Assembly (NCBI RefSeq): GCF_048128805.1
Contig: NC_135998.1
Span: forward strand, 21,908,063-21,972,062
Source: Centroberyx gerrardi
Taxonomy: Eukaryota > Chordata > Actinopteri > Beryciformes > Berycidae
Length of the DNA: 64,000 nt
Reading direction: 5' to 3'
Shown here: positions 49,143-60,460 of the stretch, piece after piece
How positions within the stretch are numbered: the first letter of the stretch is position 1
Layout of the letters: every line of letters starts with the position of its first letter
Made by a program: the position numbers and the translations under genes
The notes under the pieces: model-generated
Seen by the model: only the letters and a program-made list of their open reading frames with translations
Told to the model about the DNA's origin: nothing
Databases searched by the model: none

Positions 49143-52100
49143 TCTCATACTTTCAATCCCTCACGCATACATACACAAACACACACAGCAAGGAAGCCCT
49201 TCATTCTTTCATTCTCTTTCTTTCTTTCTTTCTTTCTTTCTTTCCTTCTTTCTTACATGCACACAAATTCTTCCACTTTTCCTCTCTCACTCTTTCCCTC
49301 ACTGTTTGAATGCCATTCTGTAAAGCCAGACAAGCCAGAGGCCCAGGACCCTCCAAAGTGGTCCCATCATCCTCTGGCCCCCAGCTCGCTAAGTAGATAT
49401 CTATATGCTGCGGTCTGAAGCTCAGCGATTGGGCCTCCACCATGTCTGTCACATCTCCATCCAGCATACGGATGCCTACAGATACAGGGGGAGACGGAAA
49501 TATAATAACCTTAGTATCCATCATTTACGTTACACATCTCTGACCTCCAGGAGCCCTTCAGCCTGAAAGCTTCAAGCCGTCACACGGACTCACCGCCTAT
49601 CCTGGCATGGAAAGAGACTCCGACTGTGCACTGAGAGTTATTTGCAGCTGCAGCAACCATCCCTGCACATTCAGTCCCATGGCTTCCAAGAAAGGAGGAG
49701 AAGAACAGAGCATGAGGTTAGATGCATATGCATGAGGAGAAGACAGGATATTTGCGTTACATCAAACCAGTGAGAAGACAGAATTCAGGCTGGTGTGTAT
49801 GCATATTCATATATGCATGCAATTACCGAAAATGGAAAGGAAAAGCATGCATTAATTAAAGTTACAATATAAAATGATGACAGGAAAAGGGATACTGCGA
49901 AACAGGTGCGAAGAGCAATCAGTGTTCTAGGAATAAGAAGTACTGACTAGTTAGCATTATTGGAATCATATGGAGAAGGATCTTGGTCTTTTCCATTCAC
50001 ATCATAGCTGGCAAGAGGGTCCTGAAACAGATGGATAGTCAGTAAGAGCACATAAAGAAAATGCCAGTGGCCATCTATTTCTATTTCATCAGACAAATCG
50101 CAGAGAGCATTATTCACCAGTCAACTAGACAGTAAAGTGGATGAGACATTTAATGTCCATTCCAATTCTCTTAGCCGACCTTTCCAAACCTCTGGCCCAA
50201 AAGCTCTGCCTGCAATATCTGTCTCCACTACGCACTCTTACTCTGAGAGCTCTGCCAAATTGCTTATGATTAATGTCCCCTTCCCGAGGAGAGCGTCCCA
50301 TCCCAGGGCACTTACATAATTTGGCTTGAGATCCGGATGCTCTCTCTCAATGCCATCATCTAGGACAGACACCACCACACCCTTCCCAGTATACCCTCTC
50401 CTCCAGGCCGCCTCGATGTTCATGTGAGACTGGCAGCCTTTGGAGTCATCACTGCAGTGCTGTGGAGCAAATAGTGGAACATCTATTTACCCCTTGGGAA
50501 TAAAGAATAAATCAGGCTCTATTTTGGGCTCTGTCTGTCTGGGTTTATGTTTCCGTGTTTTTGACTTGAATTTAGCAAAGAAAAAAAAATCTGACTCACA
50601 ATGTACCACAGGCTGTTCCACTGTGGGTCATTGAAGTACAGCGTCTGGGTGTGGTTGGACTGAAGATGGGTGGTGGGAGTGTGTTTGGTCTTGATGTCAA
50701 TGGAGTAGATGTGACTGGCTCTGGAGTTCCTCTTGGCTCTTCTCAGGACCACCTGCTGCTGGAGCCACTCCACCTCAAGAGCAACACACAGGGTATTTAT
50801 ATAGATGTACAGGCATTTGTATGGTGTGTTGGGCAGATACATGTTGGCTGATTTAAAGCACCATACCAGTGTTTTTTCATGTTTTAGCCCATTTACTACA
50901 CTGCACACATGCCATACATTACTACCGACCATTTTTCAAAGCATACCATACTTTTCTAGATTGTTAACTCGATTTCCCTATTTTTTTTTAAATTCAACCG
51001 TTCAGGTGATAAACCTACCTTCAAATTCTCTGTTGCTCCGACTAACATTTGTGCCGCGTTTAGAAGTCATAGATGTTTGAAATTAGTTTGTAAAACAATC
51101 CTTTCTTCAGGGACTATTTTCTGGCAGACTTGTACATTCTGTTGTGTGGGTTTCTGAGTGCGACAGAGAGGAATGGTCCATTCATGTGCTATCAATAAAT
51201 CAGAAAAACAAATTTCATTCTTGGTGCTTAGCCAGACTATCATAACTTTTTTAAGGCAAGAAGAAGCCAAATCCACATCATCCTTATCATCGTTTGTCTT
51301 CTGGGTTTGATTTTCCGACCAAACAGCACATGAATGCAATGCTGTTTGGCAGCCGACTTTGAAGTCCTGGATGTTGCAGCTTCCCACCAGCATGTGAACG
51401 CACCAGAAGACGTGTAGACTTTTCAAATCAATGTGGGCATTAAACTAAATTACCACGGAACGATAAAGTAACTTTGACAAAAAATAAACCCAGGCAGGAT
51501 GTTCACTGTGATGGATTACCTATCTCAAGCAAGTCTATGCAAGTTGATTTTCGTACTGAAGTGAATGGAAATGAATGGCCGCCTGGGTAGTTTGGAAAAA
51601 CACTTTCAGACATCTAAACAAGTATGGAATGTTTTGGAAAATGGTCGGTAGTAATGTCAAGTATACGTGAATTGTATTAAATGGGCTAAAACATGCAAAA
51701 ACACCGGTATGGTCCTTTAAATGCAACCGCTGCATAAAGGGCATTGTGTTGCACTATGAAAATGAAGTCTTGGCATCTGTGCGTTTGTGGGTGTGTTCAT
51801 GTGTAGAGTCAGGGGGTACATGGGTGTGTTTGGGTGTGTGGGAGGGGTCAATGCATGTATGTGCGTGTGCTTATGTGTTTGTATTTGGGGGAAGTGGGGG
51901 GTTGTACTAGCTGTCATGCAGCTGATTAATAATCTAGGAGAGTCTTCCAATACACCTCCAGTTGTATCCCGTTACCGTACCTTGGTCTCCTTGGCGATGC
52001 GGACAGTAACCTCTTTGTTGGACACAGTGGACCGTTTCACCGTCTCGCTGTGGCGAAAACTATAACAGTTCTTCAGGTCTCCAATCTGACAAAAACAAAT

Positions 52101-54452
52101 GTCAAATCCTATAAAATTCCTTTGTTTTCAGGTGAAGGTGTGCTGCTCATGCCACTGTGTCACTGTACTAAATAGCTGTTAAATTATGAAGCTAGCGTTG
52201 GTATCTTTCATTAAGGAGGCTACCTTACACCAGTGATAGTTTTTCAGGCAAGGGCAACCTGAGCCACAAGACTCCAGTCAGACTTCTGGTGCTCTGTGCG
52301 TGTGTGTGTGTGTGTGCGTGCGTGCACATATGTGTGTGTGTGTGTGTTCACCCTGGTTTACCATAATGCCATGACGTTAGCAAGACCTCAGCAAGATTAT
52401 TTATAACATTTAAGAGAAGCACTAACTACTGTAGTTCATGGTCAATAAAAAAAGTCATAGGTTGACGGTTTGCAGTGGATGATGATTATGACATTATGGT
52501 CACATCACAATTTATTCCCAGATGGTTTTGTTTAAAGTTGCTCTTTTTGATTTTTGACCTCAGCACTACAGCAAATTAGCCTTTTCAAATGCAAAGGGTC
52601 TTTTTGGCCTGTATCAGTCTCAATGAAACCCGGACCCAAGACCCCTCAGTTTACAGCACCTATCCTAACAAGGCAGTACGTGAGTTGAATTTTATAGGCC
52701 TTGGCTCTACAAATCACTAGCTCTTAATTTTATTTTATTGATTTTACTGATCGTTTTTATTCTGACCCTTGACACTTTTTCCACTTCTGTAGGTCTATTA
52801 ACTAGCCTTGTCTGATTGATTTATGTATTTATTGCTGTCATTGGTAATGGGTATATGCATATATGTGTACACATAAATTCTTGGCAACATTGACTGAAAT
52901 TACAATGAACTATTGAATCTTGAATCTACAAGGTCAACTACTTGGCTAATATTATATCGGGCTGGGGGGAGCAAATGAAGGCGAGAGGTGAGGGAACAGA
53001 TGAGATATTTGGCCGGGACAGCCTTGAGTCATTCTCTCACGCTGACTAACGTCCGGACAGGCTTGTAATGTAGATGGCGAGCTGCTGACTTGTGATATAA
53101 AAAGTGCTGCAGGAGGCCACAGAAGAAGGGACTTTCCATAATATCAGTGTTGGGGAGTAGTTTCACTACATGTTATTAAACTATAGTTCAACTACATTTT
53201 GCAGTAGCTTAGTGGTAACTCAAATTTGGATTTGCTTCGTTTTAATGTTCTTACTTTTTGTAATTTTGAGACAGTTAACAACTGTAACTACCAACTATTT
53301 TGGGCTATTAAATATTAGCAAGTTAGATGTGACTAGACCCTTTTACTTATTTATTTTGCCTACAACAGAAAGTTAATATTCCTTCCTCTTTTTTCTGCTA
53401 CCCACCCACAACCCAAATACAGTATGATTGTTTGGTTTGGGTTTAGTGGCAGACTGTCTCTGGCAGACAGATGTCTGAGTGAAACTGTAGCAGAGATGGA
53501 CTTTACTCACAGAAGAGAGTTAACATTCCTTGCCCTTCTTCATGAGACGAATTTAGATAGGCTTATTTGGTTTCTGGTAGGCAGCTGGCAGACTGGGCTT
53601 TATAAACACAGTGAACATCCCTTGCACTTTAATTGAAAATAAAATACAATGTGTTACCATCCTAACAAGTGTCGGTTTTTTGGAGCCTATTATATGACAT
53701 TGCAGATGTAGATATTTTTTTTACTACTACCACTAACTTTAGTTAAAAATTCACTGAATGTATAAAATATTAGGGAGACTTAATCTTTTCATTAAGTAGC
53801 CTACACTGATGAGGTGACTCCAGGTAAAAGGCATTATCCCTTATTTATTTTCTTCTTAAATCTATCCCAATCGCAAAGGAGGAGATGCAGACAAAGAGAA
53901 GCAGACGAGTAACAGAAGGAGTTTTAAGCTTTGAGACAACTGAGATGTGGATTGAGCAAAAGGGGCTGCAACTCAATATCAGGAAGATCTCCCTAATATT
54001 TAGTGTATTCACTGTATATTTCTCTTGAGGGCGGTTTTGCTGTAGCTCGGCTTCTTAAGATGTGAAGTTGTAAAACTACACTTTCAGACTAGCTTCCCCC
54101 ACACTACATGAAATATAGACGGTGAAAGAGACTGGGAGCTGATAACAATTTGACAGAAAATGAGATCAGGAGTGCAAATGCTTAGTGGGTGCTAGTCTGT
54201 CCCTGAAGGTTTGTCTGGGGCTTCTTTACTGTGTATCATCACACTCACCTGGCCCATGTTTGTAAATCCATATTTCTCTGCTATCCTGTTTGCAGACTCG
54301 TGGTCCCCGGTTATTTTCACCGCCCAGTCGTTGGTGTATATCGTTGCATGACAAAACTGGAAGAGAGTTCCCATCCACAGCGCGAAAAAGCACAACATTA
54401 CTGCCGAGTTGGATACGTTCCCTCTCGTGTTGAATCTACCCGGGTGTTTCAT
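31415..54452 (-). CDS. pcsk5: proprotein convertase subtilisin/kexin type 5 (PC5/6, B form)
   Basis: 37 exons join in frame to 1909 aa (human PC5B 1860). Protease and P-domain exons 1-14 are 54249-54452, 51981-52085, 50600-50773, 50316-50459, 49948-50021, 49594-49682, 49303-49475, 48660-48872, 46682-46782, 46479-46582, 45918-46038, 45443-45631, 44733-44869 and 44469-44591. The start Met precedes a hydrophobic signal segment ([15 protein letters not shown]). The prodomain ends at RRAKR118, the autocleavage site. The catalytic triad is Asp195 (VLDDGIE), His235 (HGT) and Ser409 (SGTSVSSP), with oxyanion Asn336 (ASGNGG). The P domain includes SRRGDL and ends at [15 protein letters not shown]. The enzyme cleaves precursor proteins after basic motifs in the late secretory pathway. 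The context of His235 is unusual ([12 protein letters not shown] for human NENKHGTRCAGE). The Cys-rich part and tail are described separately. Confidence 0.94.
32269..32292 (-). repeat. coding (GAG)n trinucleotide repeat in pcsk5
   Basis: CCT/CTC repeats on the plus strand encode eight consecutive Glu residues in exon 36, between the last furin-like repeat and the membrane span. Confidence 0.9.
33288..33345. mobile_element. short SINE/LINE 3'-tail remnant
   Basis: AGATTAGATTACATTAGATAAG followed by TTTACTTGTCGTGAAGGAGGAAATTCAC resembles the common fish retroposon tail with a TTTATT-GATCCC-GAAGGAAATTC pattern. Very short and degenerate. Confidence 0.35.
35229..36092 (-). other. pcsk5: pcsk5 intron 30
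   Basis: 0.86 kb without coding signal. The stretch around 35715-35800 (TTGACAGTAGAGATAGACAGGAAAG then GGGAGAGAGAGAGGGG) resembles a dispersed fish repeat of unknown class. Confidence 0.5.
36862..37893. mobile_element. dispersed fish repeat (AGCTGCAAGCAGCG family), non-coding
   Basis: Begins ATATAGCTGCAAGCAGCGCTTAGC and continues through motifs I know from many teleost introns (GGGTCCAAGCACCC, ATTTTGCACACTGTTACAAG, a CTTGAGGATGATCGGACATTTCATTG stretch, and GCACTGAAAACAGCA). It fills most of the pcsk5 intron 36842-38110. There is no ORF of note. I know the sequence pattern but not the class with certainty. Confidence 0.65.
39965..39997. repeat. (GA)n microsatellite
   Basis: GA repeat in a pcsk5 intron, ending 14 nt upstream (in transcript sense) of the exon beginning at 39950; it forms a CT-rich pyrimidine tract for that acceptor. 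Confidence 0.85.
41850..41889. repeat. (CA)n microsatellite near pcsk5 exon 20
   Basis: 40 bases of CA on the plus strand, (TG)n in the transcript, ending 33 nt before the exon 20 acceptor (exon begins 41817). Confidence 0.93.
42221..42559. mobile_element. 339-bp MITE with perfect 8-bp target duplication (hAT type)
   Basis: The ends TAGGACTGGGTGATAA and TTATTGCCCGGCCCTA are imperfect inverted repeats. TGTAGATG flanks both sides (42213-42220 and 42560-42567), a perfect 8-bp duplication. It lies in a pcsk5 intron. The interior matches the interrupted copy at 23388-24025. No coding sequence. Confidence 0.88.
46783..48659 (-). other. pcsk5: pcsk5 intron 8
   Basis: A 1.9-kb intron in the middle of the protease domain. 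The minisatellite at 47010-47540 fills about a quarter of it; the rest is AT-rich with no exon-like signal. Confidence 0.7.
47010..47540. repeat. degenerate minisatellite (CTAGCAACCAC units)
   Basis: About ten imperfect tandem copies of a roughly 50-base unit built from CTAGCAACCAC, TAGTAATCAC and TAGTAACACC phrases. Copies differ by many substitutions, so the array is old. The sub-phrase AGCAACC recurs at about 10-25 base spacing. Confidence 0.88.
49075..49253. repeat. compound microsatellite: (CA)n then (CTTT)n
   Basis: CA/CGCA repeats (49035-49138) are followed, after a short gap, by CTTT/TTTC units (about 49206-49253), all in the pcsk5 intron between exons 7 and 8. ORFs of HTHTHT and FLSFFLS come from it. 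Confidence 0.93.
50857..51716. mobile_element. TTAA-flanked fold-back element (piggyBac-like)
   Basis: About 120 bases at each end are inverted copies: CACCATACCAGTGTTTTTTC at the left mirrors GCAAAAACACCGGTATGGT at the right, and the match continues through ATGTTTTAGCCCATTTA and TACTACCGACCATTTT. TTAA sits at both edges (50853-50856, 51717-51720), the piggyBac target. The 400-bp interior has a 119-codon minus-strand ORF of no known family. It lies in the pcsk5 intron between exons 2 and 3. Confidence 0.8.
53148..54110. mobile_element. possible hAT-type element in pcsk5 intron 1
   Basis: It starts CAGTGTTGGGGAGTAGTTTC, a start common to fish hAT-like MITEs. About 950 bases later GCTTCCCCCACACTA resembles the inverse end. 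The interior carries AACTACA-type phrases and two short ORFs without known domains. No clean target duplication was found, so the boundaries are uncertain. Confidence 0.45.
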
Positions 54453-54660
54453 ATGTTTTTCCTGGAGTCTGTTCTTCTTTTTGAGTTATTTCTCATAGCG
54501 GGGAATAGTCCAGTCTTACAAAGATTTGGGTTGTAAGTAAAGGCGTTTTGTGCTCTGCAGAAACGGCATTTGCCGGGTGCAGCGGTCAAGACTCACCTGG
54601 GAACGGGTGGCTATCAAATTACTACTTCAACATGGGTCCCAGGGCTCAGCTATAGTATCC
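54453..54660 (-). promoter_or_regulatory. pcsk5: pcsk5 5' leader / promoter-proximal region
   Basis: Sequence immediately upstream of the start codon, moderately CpG-bearing (54520-54610). No TATA box can be placed confidently. Its role is inferred only from position. Confidence 0.35.
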
Positions 54661-55799
54661 TTTACGACCTGTTGTGTTGCAGCCAATAATTTCCTTTTAT
54701 TTGTGGTGGCTGAAGCAATAATCTAAAGTAGACTACGTGTTGCAATTGACACCAGTTGTGCCAATATGGTATTCCTTTTTCTAAACATAATTCTTTTTTA
54801 AATGGTATGCAAACATCACGCTAAATATGCAATATCCCAAGACTCCCTGAAGAATATTATAGTAATGGACCTACTATAGGAGATTAAAAAAAAAAAACAT
54901 ATCAACAAAAAGGTCACTTTATATCCACTACCCTACCACAGACACACAATAAATTCCTATAGGCCTATTATAGGAATATTATAGTCATCTTTATTAGGCT
55001 TCCATTAATTAGGCCAACTATGCATCTCTCAACCTGACAACATGAGAAGCTAACATATGGCAAATGCTCACAGAGATATTGATGCAGCCTGTATTGACAA
55101 AGAAGGAAGAGAAGGATGACGAGGACCTGGCGAGGCACTAGCCAGATGGTTACCAAAGTGTGTGACGCGCGCGGCCTGCAGGCAGACAGTGTATCCGCCC
55201 TTACTGAAAAGAAGTCACCCTATAATAAAATTTAGAAGGATGCTATGCAAATATCACAGCAAAACTATTAGTCTCCCCAGGAATATTAGAGTGAGTGAAA
55301 AAACTCTAGGAGTCTAGGAGAGTGAGAGAGATCCTTGAGCAGGTATCCTCTCCCTAATTGCGTGACTTGTTGGCAACAGTGCCCGTGTCTGGCAGCAATT
55401 AACGATAGCAACCAATCAGAACAGCCGCTATGACCACTGCCAAAGACTTCGGAATTTACGCCAACTTTCAAAAGATCTTATTTGCGCTAAAAAAAAAAAT
55501 TGGGGGAGCTCATTTTACCAGGTAGCCTAACTGGGTGCTATATCTAATTAAACAGCATCATTCACTATTATGTATGCGTTTAGGCACATGCAAGAACGGC
55601 ACAGGCGTTTAGTAGTGCTATCAAGTAGACGCTGTCCGCCTAATAGGCCTAGGAAAAGTCTGCAGTTTTGTAGGCTGTAAAGTTAGCATTTCCGCCAATT
55701 GGTATGTAGTCCAAATGCAAGAAATGCCAAAAATAAAGTCTGTGCTACACAGAGGCTTACTACATATACTTTGCTTTGTGTCATGAAATAAAATAGGCT

Positions 55800-56230
55800 A
55801 CATCAACTAACACCCATGTGAAGTTTTGCATTGTCATTCAAGTTGAGTCTTTGCCCCAGGTCTTCTTCAAGGATCTCTCTGTATTTGGCTCCATTCATGG
55901 TTCCCTCAACCCTGTCCAGTCTCCCAGTCCCTGGCGCTGAGAAGCATCCCTATAACATGATGCTCCCACCACCATGCTTCACCATAGGATGGTATTAGTC
56001 TGGTGATGAGTGGTAAATTTTTGTCTCATCAGAACAGAGAATCTTCTTCCTCGCACTCTCAGAGTCCTTTAAGTGCTGTTTGGCAAACTTCATGCGGGCT
56101 TTCATATGCCTTTTACTCAGGAGTGGCTTCCATCTAGCCACTCTACCATAAAGACATGACTGATGGAGTGCTGCAGAGATGGCTGTCCTCAGTAGTCGAT
56201 TTGTACACAAATTTCAAGGGGGATGGTGGG
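55800..56230 (-). mobile_element. Tc1/mariner transposase remnant
   Basis: On the minus strand, an ORF encodes the Tc1 central region (GRVARWKPLLSKRHMKARMK then FAKQHLKDSES and LCSDETKI). After a gap and frame change comes [20 protein letters not shown] followed by [13 protein letters not shown]. The part between DETKI and GCFS, with the family's HGGGS segment, is deleted or scrambled. Stops and frameshifts make it inactive. Confidence 0.85.
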
Positions 56231-56364
56231 GTCTTAAGGAGACAAACAATTTGATAGTAGCGAAGACAGCATGGAGGGTAGGGGACTAGCTGTTTACCCT
56301 TTTGTTTATATTGTAACAGCACAAAGGTAATTCTATATTCAAAAGACATGCAAGTTAGGGATGT

Positions 56365-56530
56365 TAGGTATCAGACACTCCTGCCAATGCCCTTAACCAA
56401 GGCACTGTTCTCAGAATTGGAGCTGGTCCCTAGGCGCTGCACTGTGGCTGCCCATTGCTTTTAAGTAGTTAGGATGGGTCAAATACAGAGGACAAATTTC
56501 CCCACAGGGATCAATAAAGTGTAACTTAAC
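56365..56530 (+). mobile_element. SINE fragment (3' part)
   Basis: TGCCCTTAACCAAGGCACTG, TAGGCGCTGCACTGTGGCTGCC and GGACAAATTTCCCCACAGGG then ATCAATAAAGT follow the well-known fish SINE 3' body in order. The tRNA-like head is not evident. Confidence 0.8.
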
Positions 56531-59500
56531 ATAACTTAATACTCATGGCACTTTTATCTTATCCAAACTTTACATTTATAGTTATCAAACCTCTAATCAT
56601 GCTCGCTTTGTCATCCTCTCCTGCTCCAGTGTGGAAAAAGTGAAGGTGTCTGAATACTTTCCGAAACCACTGTTTTTAAATTGTAGTAGCAATATGACTA
56701 CAGATGTGGACCAACTTGGAATATTGATATCATTGGCGCTTTACAAATTAAGATCATTTTTTGTAAAGGAACTGCAGGTAAATAGTAGTCAATTGCTGCA
56801 TATTTGACTGGGCTAAACTGATACACAGTATTTCAACATCCACTTACACACTGATATTGGTTATGTCAACCCATATCTGTATCCTCTTGTATTGGTGGCC
56901 ATCACTGATTATAACAAACTGTAATAACAATTTATTTGGATGGTTATCCAGAGAGATCTTATTGTGTGTTACGTTGTGTAAAGAAATCAAATTCATCTAG
57001 GTACCATACTTCTAATAATACATCTCTAATTTTGCCTTTATTTGGTATCACATACCATCCTGACAGCTCCTGAGGAGTGATTCTCATTCACCAAACACCT
57101 CCCTAGTGCCATGGATGTGACTAGGATTGCATAACATCTGGGCCAGAGGCAGTGATAGGGCATCCTATCCTGTGAGAATTTTTTTCAGTTTAGTGCATCT
57201 GGTGCAATCTGGACTACATCACCTTGAAATTTTGTGGGGAAAAAGCAAAAAAGTGAAATGAATAAAATTACTTTTATGAAAAGGTCATGCTGTTTCAAGT
57301 GGAATCAAAGATGCTCTTTAGAATATCATAGATTGATGATCTTTAGCATAGAGTCTACAGTCAAATGAACATACTGATATTTGTCTTTATACTGATATTT
57401 GTATTTATTTGATATTTTAAGTGACAGTCCGACAAACTTTGAAGATGGACGCTATCCGCCTCAGCGGTTCCCCAACACCTTTTTAGCGTCTTATGTCCTT
57501 GTCAAGAGTCAAACCGCTGCTGCAACAAAAGCCGCACTCCAATCCTCTCAGTGCAGTGACAGAGGCTCTGTCAGAGCAACAATGTCAGAGGAAGTAGATG
57601 GATGCTAAGCACGGATTGGTGGATTGCTATGTCAATCATTATTTCACAAACAGTCAATTATCCAGATTATTCCATTGGTCAATTTCTACTCAATAAACAG
57701 TTCTCTCTCTACCTCCCTCTCTCCGATGCCTGTATTGACAACCACTATGGGATACACTGACAGCTACTTTTTGTTTTGTTTTGTCCTTGCATATGGCATG
57801 GATTACCAGAGGAGAAATTGGTTGAAAAGAATGTTCAAATCACAGGGTTGTGTTGAACATTTCAGCTCACAGTGTAAGTTCTTACCTCTCCACTCTCATC
57901 TCTTGTTTGGGTTCTCTTTAAGCCTTTGTCTCTCTCTGTCTGTATTAACAAGAAGACTATGTGAAAATGAAGGACGCTCCATTTTTGCCATACACGGTAC
58001 ATGGAAATGACTGAAATGCTGTTTTGCTGCAACATTGCAACACTATAACCTCAACTGTCATGTGTTGTCTAGCAGTATGTAGCCTAAGAGGCAAGTAAAC
58101 AACCTGATCACTGAAAAATATAAAACGAACACGACAAATTACTTGTTGGTGGCACGTAAAGTGTTAAAATTACGTATTCCCAGCACAAAACGGTTGCACG
58201 AAGGAGACACGACTATAAACAGGAAGTAGTGTCACATTGAAATAATACGTGTCCACAGATTCGATGTCCACAAATCGCCCTTTCAGAGTTCATGTTCACA
58301 TATTTGTGAGATCATGTTGCAAGTAAACGACTAAGGCTATATTACAGTAAGCTATGTAAGCCAATTTAGCAACTTACATTCACCAATTAAAAGACATGAG
58401 GTTTTCTTCAAATGTGATCCATCCGAAAGGAGAAACTGCAGGAGATCAAATTAAATGTAACAAGCTAGCTCTGGAAACTGAGAAAGTTATCTTAAATCAT
58501 TCATGCTCCTCAAATTTGGCCAACATAATATTTTAATCTTGGACATGTTAAATGTGGAAATGCTAGCTGGCTAGGTCAAAAGTAGAAGCACAAATTAACT
58601 TCTCATCGGTGAGCTTAGTTTTGTTAACGTTACATTAGCTAGCCAACACAAACAACAAACAAAAACCTTTAATGAGTGCTAGACTGGTGGCAAGGCTATT
58701 GCAATTCCTATGTCTGTGTCCGCTAGTCACCTATGCACCTACGTGCCTGCCTCTGTCTTTTCTCTAGGGTTGACTACCACATGAGCCTAGCGAACAGTTG
58801 ATGTAACCGTCTGTTAACCCTGGATTAACCCTTTGTGGAGCAGAGCTGATTAAACGAGTGGCAAGGAGGTAATCAAAAAAGTTCCTAACCACGCCCATGA
58901 TTTAGCATAGCTTTTCCCAAAACTATTGCTTATGGGGCTAAAAGCTCTGGTGCTTTAGCCACTAGCCAGGCCTCTGCTGCAGGGAGAGAGCAGCACAGAC
59001 ACACCACCATTTTGGCTTATCCACTATTAAACACAGAAGAAACTGGAAACTGAACTCTAATAGCAATGATGAGCTCAGAAACTGCAAATATGCACTGTAC
59101 CAATTCTTCGAGAACTTTTTGATAGCAAATTCAGTACTCTAATTCTTTGAGAATTTGCCCTGCAAAATTGAGACTTGAGCTGTGAATAATACATTATTCT
59201 GTGAATAATGACATTATTCACAATACATTTTGTATTTTGCACCAAATCCAAAACAGAGATGTGATGGTGATTAGCCTACATGGGCCCTGCAGTGATTCCT
59301 GGACTATGGCACATATGCCGCTGCTGTTGTCATTATTCCATACTGATCCTCCTGGAAACATCATTATTTGCTGCTTTTCCTACACTGGTGGTTCTTCCAT
59401 TTGGCTCATCACTTTGTCAACAGTGTCTACAGTTGAAAAACAACATTGACATTAGCAGATAAGGATAGCAGCGCAAAAGTGTGTAACTATTTTTTTGTGA

Positions 59501-60039
59501 AATGTACCTAAAATCTATCTCATTGTATCTCAGCTATCTCAATGTAAATTGTAAGTCCAAAAGTCTAGTTCAGTTCTCTATGGGCCAAGTACACACTGCA
59601 GTCACTGCTCAGTGGAGTGCTTCATTCTGTTCAAGTTCACGCAGAGTTCGCTTATGGATGAGAGTGACAACCGCATTCTACAACTGCACACACTGCCAGA
59701 AAGATTCAGGTATTGACTCCCGAATTTGAGTGCGGATTCGGTTGGTCTGTGTGATATGTACTAGAACCGGACTGGACAGCTGGTTAAGTGAGGGAAGGTG
59801 CAACACTTGTTACATTATGTAACATTATCATTGTTCATGTGAAAAGCAGCAAAGTAGCAAGCAAATTTCGGGAGATCAGGTTCTTATAAATGTACACATT
59901 TACTTATATTGTTGTTGTGTATTTTTACATACCTTAGTACTGTCGTCCATCACATGCCTCCATTTCTTTCTTCTGGTCATCACCGATGGTGACAGTGAGA
60001 TGCATTGTGCTTAAAAATAATTAGTAATTATAAAAATAA

Positions 60040-60460
60040 TAATCATTGCTGCCTGAGGAAGAGGGTTTACTTGAAATGCATTGCATCAGTGGACTGCATA
60101 CAAAAGCCTTTTGACACCACATCTTTAATGGCAGCTCATCAATCATTGGACTTAATTGCTGAGGTGTTGCCACTTCCTGAATGGAGAGAAGGTGTTTGTC
60201 AGGTGGGACCTGTGGATTGTCACACAGAAAAGTCAAGTCACATAAATACGTTTCACCCTCAATCTCAGTAGCATCCTTTCCCTTGCTGGCCGTGAAACTG
60301 GCAATTTTCTCATGCATATTGTACAATCTGTGCAATACTTTTCCTTGGCTTAGCCAGCATACCTCTGTGAAATGGTACATCTTTAAATTCAAATAGGTCT
60401 CATGGCAAGTGAGACACACTGGCTTTTCTTTGCATTCAGCACAGAAGTATCAGCTTTCCC
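60040..60460 (-). pseudogene. hAT transposase-derived (ZBED/GTF2IRD2-like) fragment
   Basis: A 132-codon minus-strand ORF reads CLTCHETYLNLKMY, a BED-type zinc-finger-like piece. It joins directly to TEVCWLSQGKVLHRLYNM and EGETYLCDLTFLCD, which resemble the C-terminal hAT-like region of ZBED5/FAM200/GTF2IRD2 proteins. About 300 residues that should lie between are missing, so it is an internally deleted relic. Whether it came from a transposon or a domesticated gene copy cannot be decided here. Confidence 0.65.
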
